Assembly (NCBI RefSeq): GCF_024606225.1
Contig: NZ_JAGRPU010000051.1
Coordinates: forward strand, 1-37,286
Length of the DNA: 37,286 nt
Direction: 5' to 3'
Source of the DNA: Endozoicomonas sp. ISHI1
GTDB taxonomy: Bacteria > Pseudomonadota > Gammaproteobacteria > Pseudomonadales > Endozoicomonadaceae
Under the pieces are notes generated by a model that worked only from the letters and a program-made list of their open reading frames with translations, was not told the DNA's origin and searched no databases. Made by a program: the position numbers and the translations under genes. Positions 1-6,103 of this stretch are shown here, piece by piece (the first letter of the stretch is position 1; the number at the start of each line of letters is the position of its first letter).

Positions 1-203
1 GACACACAGGGAAGGCTCAGAAGAAGGTTCTGAATCGTGAAAGAGTTTACCGTAAAGCAAAAGAGCAACACCCTGAGCGTTGGGGAAGCCGTGAAACCAG
101 AAACTGGCAATTACCGGCAGAGGTATGACTTAACCCTGAGCGATCAGAGAATCAGCAGCATTGTGATTTAGCTGCATAAGTTGAGGCGACATCTACCTTG
201 AAA
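1..203 (+). mobile_element. Right end of an IS3-family insertion sequence
   Basis: The segment carries the 3' end of a transposase reading frame and then an outer end containing gaggcgacatcta at 183-195. The reverse complement of that end, tagatgtcgcctc, recurs at 37175-37187 in front of a transposase start. The two stretches therefore read as right and left terminal inverted repeats of the same kind of element. The outer limit near 203 is estimated from the extent of that match (about 20 bp with two or three mismatches). The left part of this copy lies outside the window. Confidence 0.75.
3..128 (+). CDS. IS3-family transposase (OrfB), C-terminal part only
   Basis: The frame gives about 41 residues up to a TGA at 126-128, including HPERWGSRETRNWQ. 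This resembles the C-terminal tail of IS3-family integrase-type transposases of the IS2-like branch, in which PERW...TRNW is followed by V-x-LNPE. Here the frame continues after the TGA as LNPE and stays open to a TAA at 177-179, so the TGA looks like a nonsense mutation that removes the last 17 residues. The catalytic DDE domain is outside the window. The family call rests on motif resemblance alone. Confidence 0.6.
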   Translation, partial: HTGKAQKKVLNRERVYRKAKEQHPERWGSRETRNWQLPAEV

Positions 204-286
204 GTTACCGGAGGTAGGTCTGCAAGAGACGGAAAGAATGATAATTTATGGGCTTGCTCTGCGCAAGCCGAGCTATCTGGAAAAAA

Positions 287-313
287 GGGATCAGGTCTTG
301 ATTGTTGACATCG
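287..313 (+). repeat. REP-type 'ggggtcaggtcttga' sequence, copy 1
   Basis: The stretch gggatcaggtcttgattg shares its core tcaggtcttga with a second stretch at 1671-1710. Sequences of this type commonly lie near REP-associated tyrosine transposase (Y1_Tnp) genes in gammaproteobacteria, but no such transposase gene is in the window. A separate short hairpin, ggcttg...caagcc, precedes it at 251-269. Confidence 0.4.
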
Positions 314-347
314 TTTGACTCTGTTCTGTTTTTAGGGCTCTTTGGGT

Positions 348-462
348 CGTTCTCACGTGTGGCAAAATAGTGGCTCCCATGTTGAATCCATACGACATCT
401 CAAGTTGTAAAGCCCGTTTTCAGATATGGGTATGCATTGCCAAGCTGGAGCGTGGGAACGAG
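348..462. repeat. Putative short dispersed repeat with inverted ends
   Basis: The region starts with cgttctcacg at 348 and ends with cgtgggaacg at 451-460, an imperfect inverted pair. It resembles the 'GTTCCCACGCT...AGCGTGGGAAC' repeats that are widespread in gammaproteobacterial genomes. A 62-residue frame across it on the minus strand appears to be translated repeat and not a gene. Confidence 0.35.
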
Positions 463-503
463 TCAACATTGTCGAGGTGAACTTTACTGACGAAAGCCCA
501 GCT

Positions 504-908
504 CTATTTTTTCTTGCCAAGCCTTTCGATAGAGCTAACAATCTTCTGATAGGTCTCGATCTTTTTGTTTATCTTACTGACACTTTTCTTATCTGAACTA
601 TTCGCTTTCACGAAAGCAGTATTTGAATCGATTTCCTGATTGATCTTTTTCACGAAAGTAGAAACATCTTTGCTAGTATTCCAAAGGCTCTCAATTTGGG
701 CTTTAAAATTGCTTCCTTTCGCACTTTTAAAAACGATATTGGAAACTTCGCCAGCTTCTTTAGATGATCCTTTGGCGTGAACACTACCTTTTGACGAAAC
801 GCTAAACGAATCCTTGCTACTGAATCCCATTTTAAAATGGTCGTTAAATGCGCCTTCGATAATTTCTTTAATTTCACTTTCGATAAGGTGGTCTTGAAAT
901 GATTTCAC
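504..908 (-). CDS. Hypothetical small soluble protein, 134 aa
   Basis: I do not recognise this protein. It is rich in Lys, Ser and Asn and has no signal peptide or membrane segment. Residues 1-30 (IESEIKEIIEGAF) look helical. The middle, residues 33-70, is Ser/Gly/Lys-rich with SSK/AKG units, and the C-terminal half looks like a long charged helix or coiled coil (KKINQEIDS...KINKKIETYQKIV). It sits alone between repeat sequence and a ParE/Phd module on the same strand. GC content looks lower than in the capsule and core genes, consistent with acquired DNA. It could be an orphan partner of a lost toxin or phage gene, but nothing in the sequence shows that. Confidence 0.55.
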   Translation of the reverse strand: MKSFQDHLIESEIKEIIEGAFNDHFKMGFSSKDSFSVSSKGSVHAKGSSKEAGEVSNIVFKSAKGSNFKAQIESLWNTSKDVSTFVKKINQEIDSNTAFVKANSSDKKSVSKINKKIETYQKIVSSIERLGKKK

Positions 909-966
909 CCTGATAATTCCCGAAAATCTTTCTGTTAATGTTATTTAGGCTTTTGGGGAATTCTGG

Positions 967-1302
967 CTATTGTCGTAGACAATGCTGTATTAAAGCTTGT
1001 CGGATGCTTTGTTTGGTACTCAAAAATAGCAATGGGTATACCATGTCCTCTGTCTCAGAAAATCGAAAGATCGCTCGCAATTGGAGCTTTTCATCAACAT
1101 AGTCGTGATACGTTGTGAACCCCATTTCTGACGCCTCCAAACATAATGGAGAACTTCGGGGATGTTCAATGATTCTTTTCTCAAATCCAGTAATGAAGCC
1201 ATTAAGAAGCTCGCCAGCCGCTTCCTGTCCGATGTGTCGGGATAAATAGTAAAACCTGTCATGAAGCTGGCATTGGAAAGCGAGTGAATACTCAAACTTC
1301 AT
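967..1302 (-). CDS. RelE/ParE-superfamily toxin, 111 aa
   Basis: Probable type II toxin of the ParE/RelE fold. I take the start at the internal ATG that gives MKFEYSLAFQ, because the upstream extension lies entirely within the antitoxin gene and adds nothing family-like. This leaves an 11-bp overlap with the antitoxin stop, typical of translational coupling. The YSLAFQCQLHD...YYLSRHIGQEAAGELLNGF pattern, with helices first and then strands around LQLRAIFRF and MVYPLLFLS, fits the fold. The length is near the family norm of 90-110 residues. The target is unknown: ParE members poison gyrase and RelE members cleave mRNA, and the sequence alone does not decide between them. Confidence 0.72.
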   Translation of the reverse strand: MKFEYSLAFQCQLHDRFYYLSRHIGQEAAGELLNGFITGFEKRIIEHPRSSPLCLEASEMGFTTYHDYVDEKLQLRAIFRFSETEDMVYPLLFLSTKQSIRQALIQHCLRQ

Positions 1303-1561
1303 TGTCAAGAAGCCCTTCCAATCCAGCCAGAAGTTCTGAAGAAGATACGGTTCGACCTTCCCGAACATCCTTTTCAGCAAATGACAACAATTTTAATAGA
1401 GCCATTTGTTCCTGTTGCATCTCAAACTGTACGGGGTCTTGAACTACATATAAAGGTTCCCCATTTTGTGTAACGACTACAGGCTCAGATACATCCATAG
1501 AAGCTAATTCTTTTTTAAACGTCGATACCGTTTTGGTACGGGGTAAGGGTGATACGCTCAT
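1292..1561 (-). CDS. Phd/YefM-family antitoxin, 89 aa
   Basis: Antitoxin that should neutralise the overlapping downstream ParE-like toxin and repress the operon. The N-terminal half carries the Phd/YefM signature: VSTFKKELASM, then EPVVVTQNGEPLYVVQDPVQFE, the usual 'V.I...G.P.AVL...Y' pattern of the DNA-binding domain. Residues 55-89 form the acidic, probably flexible toxin-binding tail. A good ribosome binding site (gaggaaaatag) precedes the ATG. Gene order antitoxin then toxin with overlap is the standard arrangement. Confidence 0.8.
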   Translation of the reverse strand: MSVSPLPRTKTVSTFKKELASMDVSEPVVVTQNGEPLYVVQDPVQFEMQQEQMALLKLLSFAEKDVREGRTVSSSELLAGLEGLLDNEV

Positions 1562-1877
1562 CTATTTTCCTCAGTGTTAAAAAAATAACATTTCAAGGAT
1601 AGGTTAAACAAAAGAAAAAGTCCATATAATGTCCATATATGACCCTTCTACTACTACCGAACTACCGAAACCGGGGTCAGAAACCGGGGTCAGGTCTTGA
1701 TACTTGATACCTGGCAAATAGGTTGCTTTATACAATCCGGAATAGTAACAGGTTAGGAGGGGGTTCAATAAGGAGATTGGGCCATTTCTATCATTGTGTG
1801 GAGTTGTAAGCCCCCCCACAGTTGACCAATCTGGCTTTGGAGGCAGTGATATAAGCTTTAAGCTGATGGTAATTGTG
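1562..1877. other. Intergenic region with a REP-type repeat, no gene seen
   Basis: No convincing gene. At 1671-1710 the phrase ccggggtcag occurs, followed at once by ccggggtcaggtcttgatac, matching the core of the copy at 287-313. The region also holds the presumed promoter of the Phd/ParE operon upstream of 1561. The open frames here are translated repeat. Confidence 0.4.
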
Positions 1878-2144
1878 ATGCCTGTGATCTCTTCTTTTTT
1901 TGGAATTTACATCAGAATGTATCATGATGATCATCCACCACCACATATCCATGTTGAGTAACAAGGTCACGAGGCTTTGGTGTGTATTAATGATGGTGCA
2001 GTTCTCAAGGGTCATCTTCCAAAGAAGGCCGCAAGATTGGTATCTGACTAGTGTGGTGACCATAAAACAGCACTATTTGATAACTGGCAAAAAGCATTGG
2101 AGCTTCAGCCGCTAGAGCGTATTCCGGGAGCTGATTATGATTAA
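1878..2144 (+). pseudogene. DUF4160-family gene with two in-frame stops
   Basis: Starting at the ATG, one unbroken frame of 89 codons reads MPVISSFFGIYIRMYHDDH, then PPPHIHVE, a TAA at 1959-1961, GHEALVCINDGAVLKGHLP, a TAG at 2049-2051, and a tail with ALFDNWQKALELQPLERIPG. The MYxDDHxPPHxHxxY pattern followed by a G-x-LP and W-x-x-x motif is characteristic of DUF4160 proteins. The first stop replaces the usual Tyr of HVEY and the second sits where Trp is common. No frameshift separates the parts, so this is a recent nonsense decay. It overlaps the start of the DUF2442 gene by 8 bp, the arrangement usual for the intact pair. Confidence 0.8.
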
Positions 2145-2403
2145 ATTGATAAAAGCTGAGTGGTTATACGATAAAGAAATTCGACTTTCTTTTTCTGATG
2201 GTTCCCACGGAGTGATGGATTTTTCTCCGTTGTTGTCTAAAAAAACAGCTATGACATTACCCTTGGAGAGTTCACAGTATTTTTGCCGTTTTTTCCTTGA
2301 GTTTGGCGCTTTGTGCTGGCCTAATGGTTTTGAACTGAGTCCTGGTAGCTTGCATGAGAAACTGGATAAGGCAGGTCAGCTAGTTAGGTTTGATGCCGCG
2401 TAA
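2137..2403 (+). CDS. DUF2442-family protein, 88 aa
   Basis: Small protein of the DUF2442 family, recognised from the layout KAEWLYDKEIRLSFSDG, D-F-S-P-L, a strand around FEFGALCWPNGFELSPGSL, and the end L-D-K-A-G. The family has no settled biochemical role. It is frequently encoded right after a DUF4160 gene, and the pair has the size and overlap of a toxin-antitoxin module. Here the 5' partner is broken, so this gene is an orphan. Its own frame is intact over the full expected length, and its start overlaps the pseudogene's end. Confidence 0.75.
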   Translation: MIKLIKAEWLYDKEIRLSFSDGSHGVMDFSPLLSKKTAMTLPLESSQYFCRFFLEFGALCWPNGFELSPGSLHEKLDKAGQLVRFDAA

Positions 2404-2442
2404 CCAAAAGAAGAAACTCGGAGAAACCCGTGTCGTGAGACC

Positions 2443-2913
2443 CGGCAAGGAAAAATCATGAAACCCCCTGAAATTATTGACCTCTAGCTTATATTTGCTT
2501 TCTTTTTAATACGTCTACAGCCTTATAAATACACATCAGGCTAAGGCCTCAGCATGAATGCTCACGATTTGATTTCACAACTCTCTATTATCAGTGACTT
2601 TCGCCAAGATTCACTACTACATCAGCTCTGCAAAACTGACGGCTGAGTAATTGGGTAAGGCCAGCCGGGAGCATTGGCACATAGAGCATAAGCTTCACTG
2701 GAAACTCGATGTTGCGATGAGAGAAGACGAGTGTCGCATCCGAAGAAATGACGGAGCAGAAGTTTTAGCAGGCTTTAGACATATTGCAATCAATCTGTTG
2801 AACAACACGAAAATCTTCAAAACAGATCTGAAGAGAAAACAAAAGAAAGCCGCTATGAGTACACGCTATCTGGCTGAAGTCCTTGCTGGGCAGACACTTT
2901 CATGATTTTGCCG
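2443..2913 (+). mobile_element. Internally deleted ISAs1-family element, copy 1
   Basis: The element joins the first residues of an ISAs1 transposase (ATG at 2554, MNAHDLISQLSIISDFRQ) directly to its C-terminal part in another frame (YYISSAKLTAE, stop, LGKASREHWHIEHKLHW...). The middle, including most of the DDE domain, is missing, with a junction near 2608-2612. Its ends carry an imperfect inverted repeat: cggcaaggaaaaatcatgaaa at the left and the complement of actttcatgattttgccg at the right. A near-identical copy with the same deletion junction and same internal stop lies at 3797-4266, so both descend from one deleted ancestor. It encodes no working transposase; an 84-residue open frame at 2651-2905 is its C-terminal relic. 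Confidence 0.82.
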
Positions 2914-2976
2914 CAGGGTACTTAATCGAAGCTCTATTAAGTTAGCCACTTTGTATGGAATCGTTTTTTGTAGCAT

Positions 2977-3396
2977 TTAATGACGAACAGTAAGAGTGGT
3001 CACTATTGGTAATGCACCCAGTTTACGATTGCTCTCAAACGTATAGAGTGTTTCAGCCCCATTGTTATGGGCTCGTCTGGCAATAAGGCAGTCGGATAAA
3101 TCCACTTTTGGATAAGTTTTATAATCCATCAGGGCACGTTGGAGTGCCTCCCAGTCTTCAAACAAAAAACGGGTACTGGCTGCCAACTCATAAAACACTG
3201 GATGGATATCATTTCTGGTCAAATTAAAAACAGCCTCCATCACCCATTCGGTTTCAGCCAATACTATGTCCGACAAAAAAACCTTTTCCGCAGAGTCTAT
3301 TGTAAGGACAGCCTTTTGAGTTTGCCAAGGCGGGTTTTGACTGTCCACTGGCTGCAGTAAATAGCGAATCAGCACATTGGTATCTACAGCAATCAT
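2977..3396 (-). CDS. vapC: PIN-domain toxin (VapC type), 139 aa
   Basis: Probable VapC-type ribonuclease toxin. The protein begins MIAVDTNVLIRYLL, which carries the first PIN acidic residue (Asp5). Further expected metal ligands are Glu48 or Glu50 in VLAETEWVM, Asp102 in VDLSDCLIA, and Glu121 in TLYTFESN, where most relatives have Asp. The size matches the family. The start codon overlaps the antitoxin stop by 4 bp. PIN toxins cleave tRNA or rRNA, but the target here cannot be read from sequence. The module lies between two mini-ISAs1 copies. Confidence 0.85.
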   Translation of the reverse strand: MIAVDTNVLIRYLLQPVDSQNPPWQTQKAVLTIDSAEKVFLSDIVLAETEWVMEAVFNLTRNDIHPVFYELAASTRFLFEDWEALQRALMDYKTYPKVDLSDCLIARRAHNNGAETLYTFESNRKLGALPIVTTLTVRH

Positions 3397-3653
3397 TCCT
3401 GACCTCTGAATTTTCTGGCAGCTTTTTTTCTCAAAATTTCTTTAAAATCCAGATCACCCTGGTTTACCGCAGATTCAGACTCTGTGACTTTTACACAAGC
3501 TAATGTACCTGAGAGTGTTTCACTAGACATTTTTACCAAATGAGCGACTCCATCCCGCTCAAAAACCTTCAGAGTATCACCAGGAACAAGCCCCAGTTTG
3601 TTACAGACATCCTGAGGTATGGTTACTTGTCTTTTACTGGTCAACTTAGGCAT
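3393..3653 (-). CDS. vapB: AbrB/MazE-type antitoxin paired with a PIN toxin, 86 aa
   Basis: DNA-binding antitoxin of the swapped-hairpin (SpoVT-AbrB) type. The start MPKLTSKRQVTIPQDVCNKL followed by GLVPGDTLKVFERDG is diagnostic. The remaining 45 residues are more polar and end in a Lys/Arg-rich stretch likely to include the toxin-binding segment. It should neutralise the PIN protein encoded immediately downstream and repress the shared promoter. The promoter probably lies within 3654-3796, an AT-rich stretch with no other gene. Confidence 0.83.
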   Translation of the reverse strand: MPKLTSKRQVTIPQDVCNKLGLVPGDTLKVFERDGVAHLVKMSSETLSGTLACVKVTESESAVNQGDLDFKEILRKKAARKFRGQE

Positions 3654-3796
3654 AAGAACACCGTATTACTATCGAAAATAAGTAATACTAAACTAGCAGT
3701 GAAGCTCCACATCATCAAGGAAGGCTGTACGTATTCCCACGCGTGCGTGAAAATGGATGATGATGAAAATTCATAAATATGCGATTGGCATAGATG

Positions 3797-4266
3797 GGCA
3801 GGTAAAAGTCATGAAAACCCCTGAAATTATTGACCTCTAGCTTATATTTGCTTTCTTTTTAATACGTCTACGGCCTTATAAATGCACATCAGGCTAAGGC
3901 CTCAACATGAATGCTCACGATTTGATTTCACAACTCTCTATTATCAGTGACTCTCGCCAAGATTCGCTACTACATCAGCTCTGCAAAACTGACGGCTGAG
4001 TAATTGGGTAAGGCCAGCCGGGAGCATTGGCACATAGAGCATAAGCTTCACTGGAAACTCGATGTTACGATGCGAGAAAACGAGTGTCGCATCCGAAGAA
4101 ATGACGGAGCAGAAATTTTGGCAGGCTTTAGACATATTGCAGTCAATCTGTTGAACAACACGAAAACCTTCAAAACAGGTCTGAAGAGAAAACAAAAGAA
4201 AGCCGCTATGAGTACACGCTATCTGGCTGAAGTCCTTGCTGGGCAGGCACTTTCATGATTTTGCCG
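3797..4266 (+). mobile_element. Internally deleted ISAs1-family element, copy 2
   Basis: Same structure, orientation and length (about 470 bp) as the copy at 2443-2913, with the identical deletion junction and in-frame TAA. A few point differences occur: at the junction this copy reads IRYYISS, closer to the usual ISAs1 RYYISS than the first copy's IHYYISS. Its right end (tttcatgattttgccg) cuts into a vapB-like gene on the opposite strand. A relic frame of 84 codons spans 4004-4258. The element could move only if a full ISAs1 elsewhere supplied transposase; that is inference. Confidence 0.82.
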
Positions 4267-4360
4267 TGATTTGAACGTGTTTCACATTGTCTGGAAACAC
4301 AAACTCCTTGGGAATCCGTACAGCCTGTGTTTTGTTGTTTTTGAAAATGGTCGTCTTCAT
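4253..4360 (-). pseudogene. vapB-like antitoxin gene truncated by mini-ISAs1
   Basis: On the minus strand an ATG at 4360 starts MKTTIFKNNKTQAVRIPKEF, then VFPDNVKHVQIT, which matches the N-terminal AbrB-like domain of VapB antitoxins (T-x-x-FKNN-x-TQAVR-x-PK). After about 31 residues it runs into the end of the mini-ISAs1 copy and stops at a TGA formed within it. The rest of the antitoxin and the expected downstream VapC toxin are not found on the other side of the element. It is too short for the family (usually 70-80 residues) and was not listed as a separate open frame because of its size. Confidence 0.75.
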
Positions 4361-4374
4361 CTTTGATCCTCTTT

Positions 4375-4394
4375 GTATATACCTGGGTATATAC
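4375..4394. promoter_or_regulatory. Palindromic operator upstream of truncated vapB
   Basis: The 20 bases gtatatacctgggtatatac form a perfect inverted repeat of two 9-base arms around a 2-base centre. It lies 14 bases upstream of the truncated vapB start, where VapB-VapC complexes bind to repress their own operon. The AT-rich arms may also contain the -10 element. The site has survived although its antitoxin gene is broken. Confidence 0.6.
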
Positions 4395-4480
4395 TTGATT
4401 AAACATTCAGACCTTGTCCAAAGAACCATGGAGAGAAATCAATTCGTTCCGAGGCTAAACAAACATTGCCATTAAGACAC

Positions 4481-4773
4481 ATGACTATAGACACTACTTT
4501 TTTTCCCGTTGCATCAAGACACTGGAGACTGCTCATAACCGTCTACTCGCCTGTGAAGAAGGCAGTATAGATTACGATATGTACCGGTCAGCCTGTGTTA
4601 AAGAGTTTGAAATCATCCTCGAACAGGCTGACAAACTCCTTCGCAAGTATCTGAAGGTTTATGGCAAGAAATTCGCTGAATACACTCTTAAGTTGCTACC
4701 AGGTTTTATCGCTGATGCCATTATTTTGGAGACAGCGATAGGAAAGCATTTAAATAGAGTTAGAAATGATTGA
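4481..4773 (+). pseudogene. HI0074-family nucleotidyltransferase partner, frameshifted
   Basis: The ATG at 4481 starts MTIDTTFF and then leaves frame at a run of seven Ts (4498-4504). One extra T would continue into SRCIKTLETAHNRLLACEEG and then DYDMYRSACVKEFEIILEQA, typical of HI0074-type (nucleotidyltransferase substrate-binding, HEPN-like) subunits. The remaining frame is intact to 4773, but only 64 residues follow its first ATG (4579). KYLKVYGKKFAEYTLKLLPG also appears to join two parts that in relatives are separated by roughly 40-50 residues holding the R-N-x-x-x-H region. So the gene seems both frameshifted and internally deleted. Transcriptional slippage on the T run is possible but unproven. 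Confidence 0.62.
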
Positions 4774-5080
4774 TTTACGAGAAAAGGATCGTGAGTCTGT
4801 CTGTGATCTGGCATCACAAATATTCACCCGTGGCACCAGGCTATGGGCTTATGGGAGTCGTGTAAAAGGTACTAATCATGATGCCAGTGATCTGGACATT
4901 GTCGTTCACTTCCCTGATGGGCATGACGAGCATGATAATTTCGATCAGTTCACGGCATTTAATGAAGTCTTACGTGACTCCAACATACCTATAATTGTGC
5001 AGGCATTGTCCTGGTCTGCTATACCAGAGTCTTTTAAAACCAATATTAAATCCTGCTATCAGGTGCTTTGTCTGGTTTGA
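4766..5080 (+). CDS. Minimal nucleotidyltransferase (HI0073/MntA type), 104 aa
   Basis: MNT-fold protein of the antitoxin type that can AMPylate a partner HEPN protein. The active-site pattern GS-x10-D-x-D is present: GSRVKGTNHDASDLDIVV. The third acidic position is not obvious; candidates lie in the strand around NIPIIVQALSW. Length is typical (about 100 residues). The start overlaps the end of the HI0074-type gene by 8 bp, so the two formed a module, with the substrate-binding partner now broken. In the HI0073-HI0074 group the exact role of each subunit is less settled than in MntA-HepT. Confidence 0.8.
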   Translation: MIDLREKDRESVCDLASQIFTRGTRLWAYGSRVKGTNHDASDLDIVVHFPDGHDEHDNFDQFTAFNEVLRDSNIPIIVQALSWSAIPESFKTNIKSCYQVLCLV

Positions 5081-5115
5081 AGACAGGGAATGATTACGAT
5101 AACCCCTGCTATTTA

Positions 5116-5193
5116 TACAGCTCGGCAGAGTTGATGGCTGAGCAGTTGAGTAAGGCCAATCCGGAGCACTAGCACAATGAGCTTAACTGGAAT
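5116..5193 (+). mobile_element. ISAs1 transposase scrap abutting cysC
   Basis: The frame reads YSSAELMAEQLSKANPEH, stop, HNELNWNM, which matches the ISAs1 stretch YISSAKLTAEQLGKA...H.IE.KLHWKL seen in the two mini-ISAs1 copies. It is more diverged than those and starts abruptly. The final ATG of the scrap is itself the cysC start codon, in the same frame, so the element or a deletion endpoint lies exactly at the 5' edge of cysC. Confidence 0.68.
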
Positions 5194-5826
5194 ATGGAAA
5201 ATATTGCCTGGCATACTCACAGGGTTTCTAAAGAAGCACGTTCGAACCTGAAATCGCAAAAGCCCTGCCTGATCTGGTTTACCGGCCTGAGTGGCTCAGG
5301 TAAGTCTACCGTTGCTAATGCAGTTGACGCTCTTCTGCATGAACAGGGTTATCATACCTATGTATTGGACGGTGATAATGTTCGGCATCGTTTGAACAAG
5401 GATCTGGGCTTTAGCGATAGTGACCGGGTTGAAAACATTCGCCGTATAGGTGAGGTCTCAAGCCTGTTAGTTGATGCCGGCCTTATTGTTCTGAGTGCGT
5501 TTATTTCTCCATTCACATCTGACAGAAGAATGGTCAGAAATATGCTGCCTGAAGGCGAGTTCATCGAAGTGTTTATCAACACTCCATTGGATGTCTGTGA
5601 GCAGCGTGATCCCAAGGGTCTTTATCAAAAGGCCAGAGCAGGTGAAATCGTAAACTTTACGGGCATTGATTCCCGTTATGACGTGCCTGAGAACCCGGAG
5701 ATTGTCATTAATACAGCAGAAATGCGCCTTAAGGAATGCACTCAAGTGGTTCTTGATTATCTGGTTGAGAAGAAACTGCCACGGAACTCAGAACTGGATG
5801 AAAAAACGGTTGGAAATGAGCTGTAA
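5194..5826 (+). CDS. cysC: Adenylylsulfate (APS) kinase
   Basis: Catalyses ATP-dependent phosphorylation of adenosine 5'-phosphosulfate to PAPS, the donor for sulfate reduction and sulfotransferases. The Walker A loop GLSGSGKST is at residues 31-39, followed by [11 protein letters not shown] with the substrate-binding DGDN motif, the ENIRRIGEV helix, and the [11 protein letters not shown] lid region. Length (210 residues) is normal and the N-terminus ENIAWHTH matches the family. No cysD or cysN accompanies it; the neighbours are capsule genes. No clear ribosome binding site precedes the ATG, because the upstream DNA is an ISAs1 scrap. A PAPS supply for sulfating a surface polysaccharide is plausible but no sulfotransferase is in view. 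Confidence 0.9.
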   Translation: MENIAWHTHRVSKEARSNLKSQKPCLIWFTGLSGSGKSTVANAVDALLHEQGYHTYVLDGDNVRHRLNKDLGFSDSDRVENIRRIGEVSSLLVDAGLIVLSAFISPFTSDRRMVRNMLPEGEFIEVFINTPLDVCEQRDPKGLYQKARAGEIVNFTGIDSRYDVPENPEIVINTAEMRLKECTQVVLDYLVEKKLPRNSELDEKTVGNEL

Positions 5827-5864
5827 GGCTTAAAGGTTGTTCAGTGTTGAACCGTTTTAGCCTT
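5825..5864 (+). terminator. Hairpin after cysC, probable terminator
   Basis: The ends aaggcttaaa and ttttagcctt pair with one bulged base, and inner arms ggtt/aacc extend the stem around a short loop. It overlaps the cysC stop. The run of Ts is inside the distal arm and not after it, so strength is uncertain. The following 240 bases up to kpsC hold no gene I can support. Confidence 0.5.
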
Positions 5865-6103
5865 GTCATATTAATGTGGATTATTCGACCGTCAAGCATT
5901 CTTGCGCACAATGCAAAAATTCACCTGTTGTACGTTTTTTCTGTTATGGTAGTTGCCGGATTAATGCAACAGGTGCATTTTAAATCAGCACAATGCCCAA
6001 GGCATCTGATCGTAATAGTAGATAATTCACTGTAATTCAGTATCTATTCAAAATACCGATAAAGCCTTTTATCCACCTTTTAACCTTTTTCTATCAAATA
6101 GCT

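Noticed and set aside
1604-2063. Minus-strand frames of 71 and 90 codons
   Set aside because: They cover REP-type repeat sequence and the antisense of the DUF4160 pseudogene; residue composition is not protein-like.
5844-6035. 63-codon plus-strand frame between cysC and kpsC with a hydrophobic stretch
   Set aside because: It begins inside the cysC terminator-like hairpin, lacks a ribosome site and resembles no family; it is more likely leader DNA.
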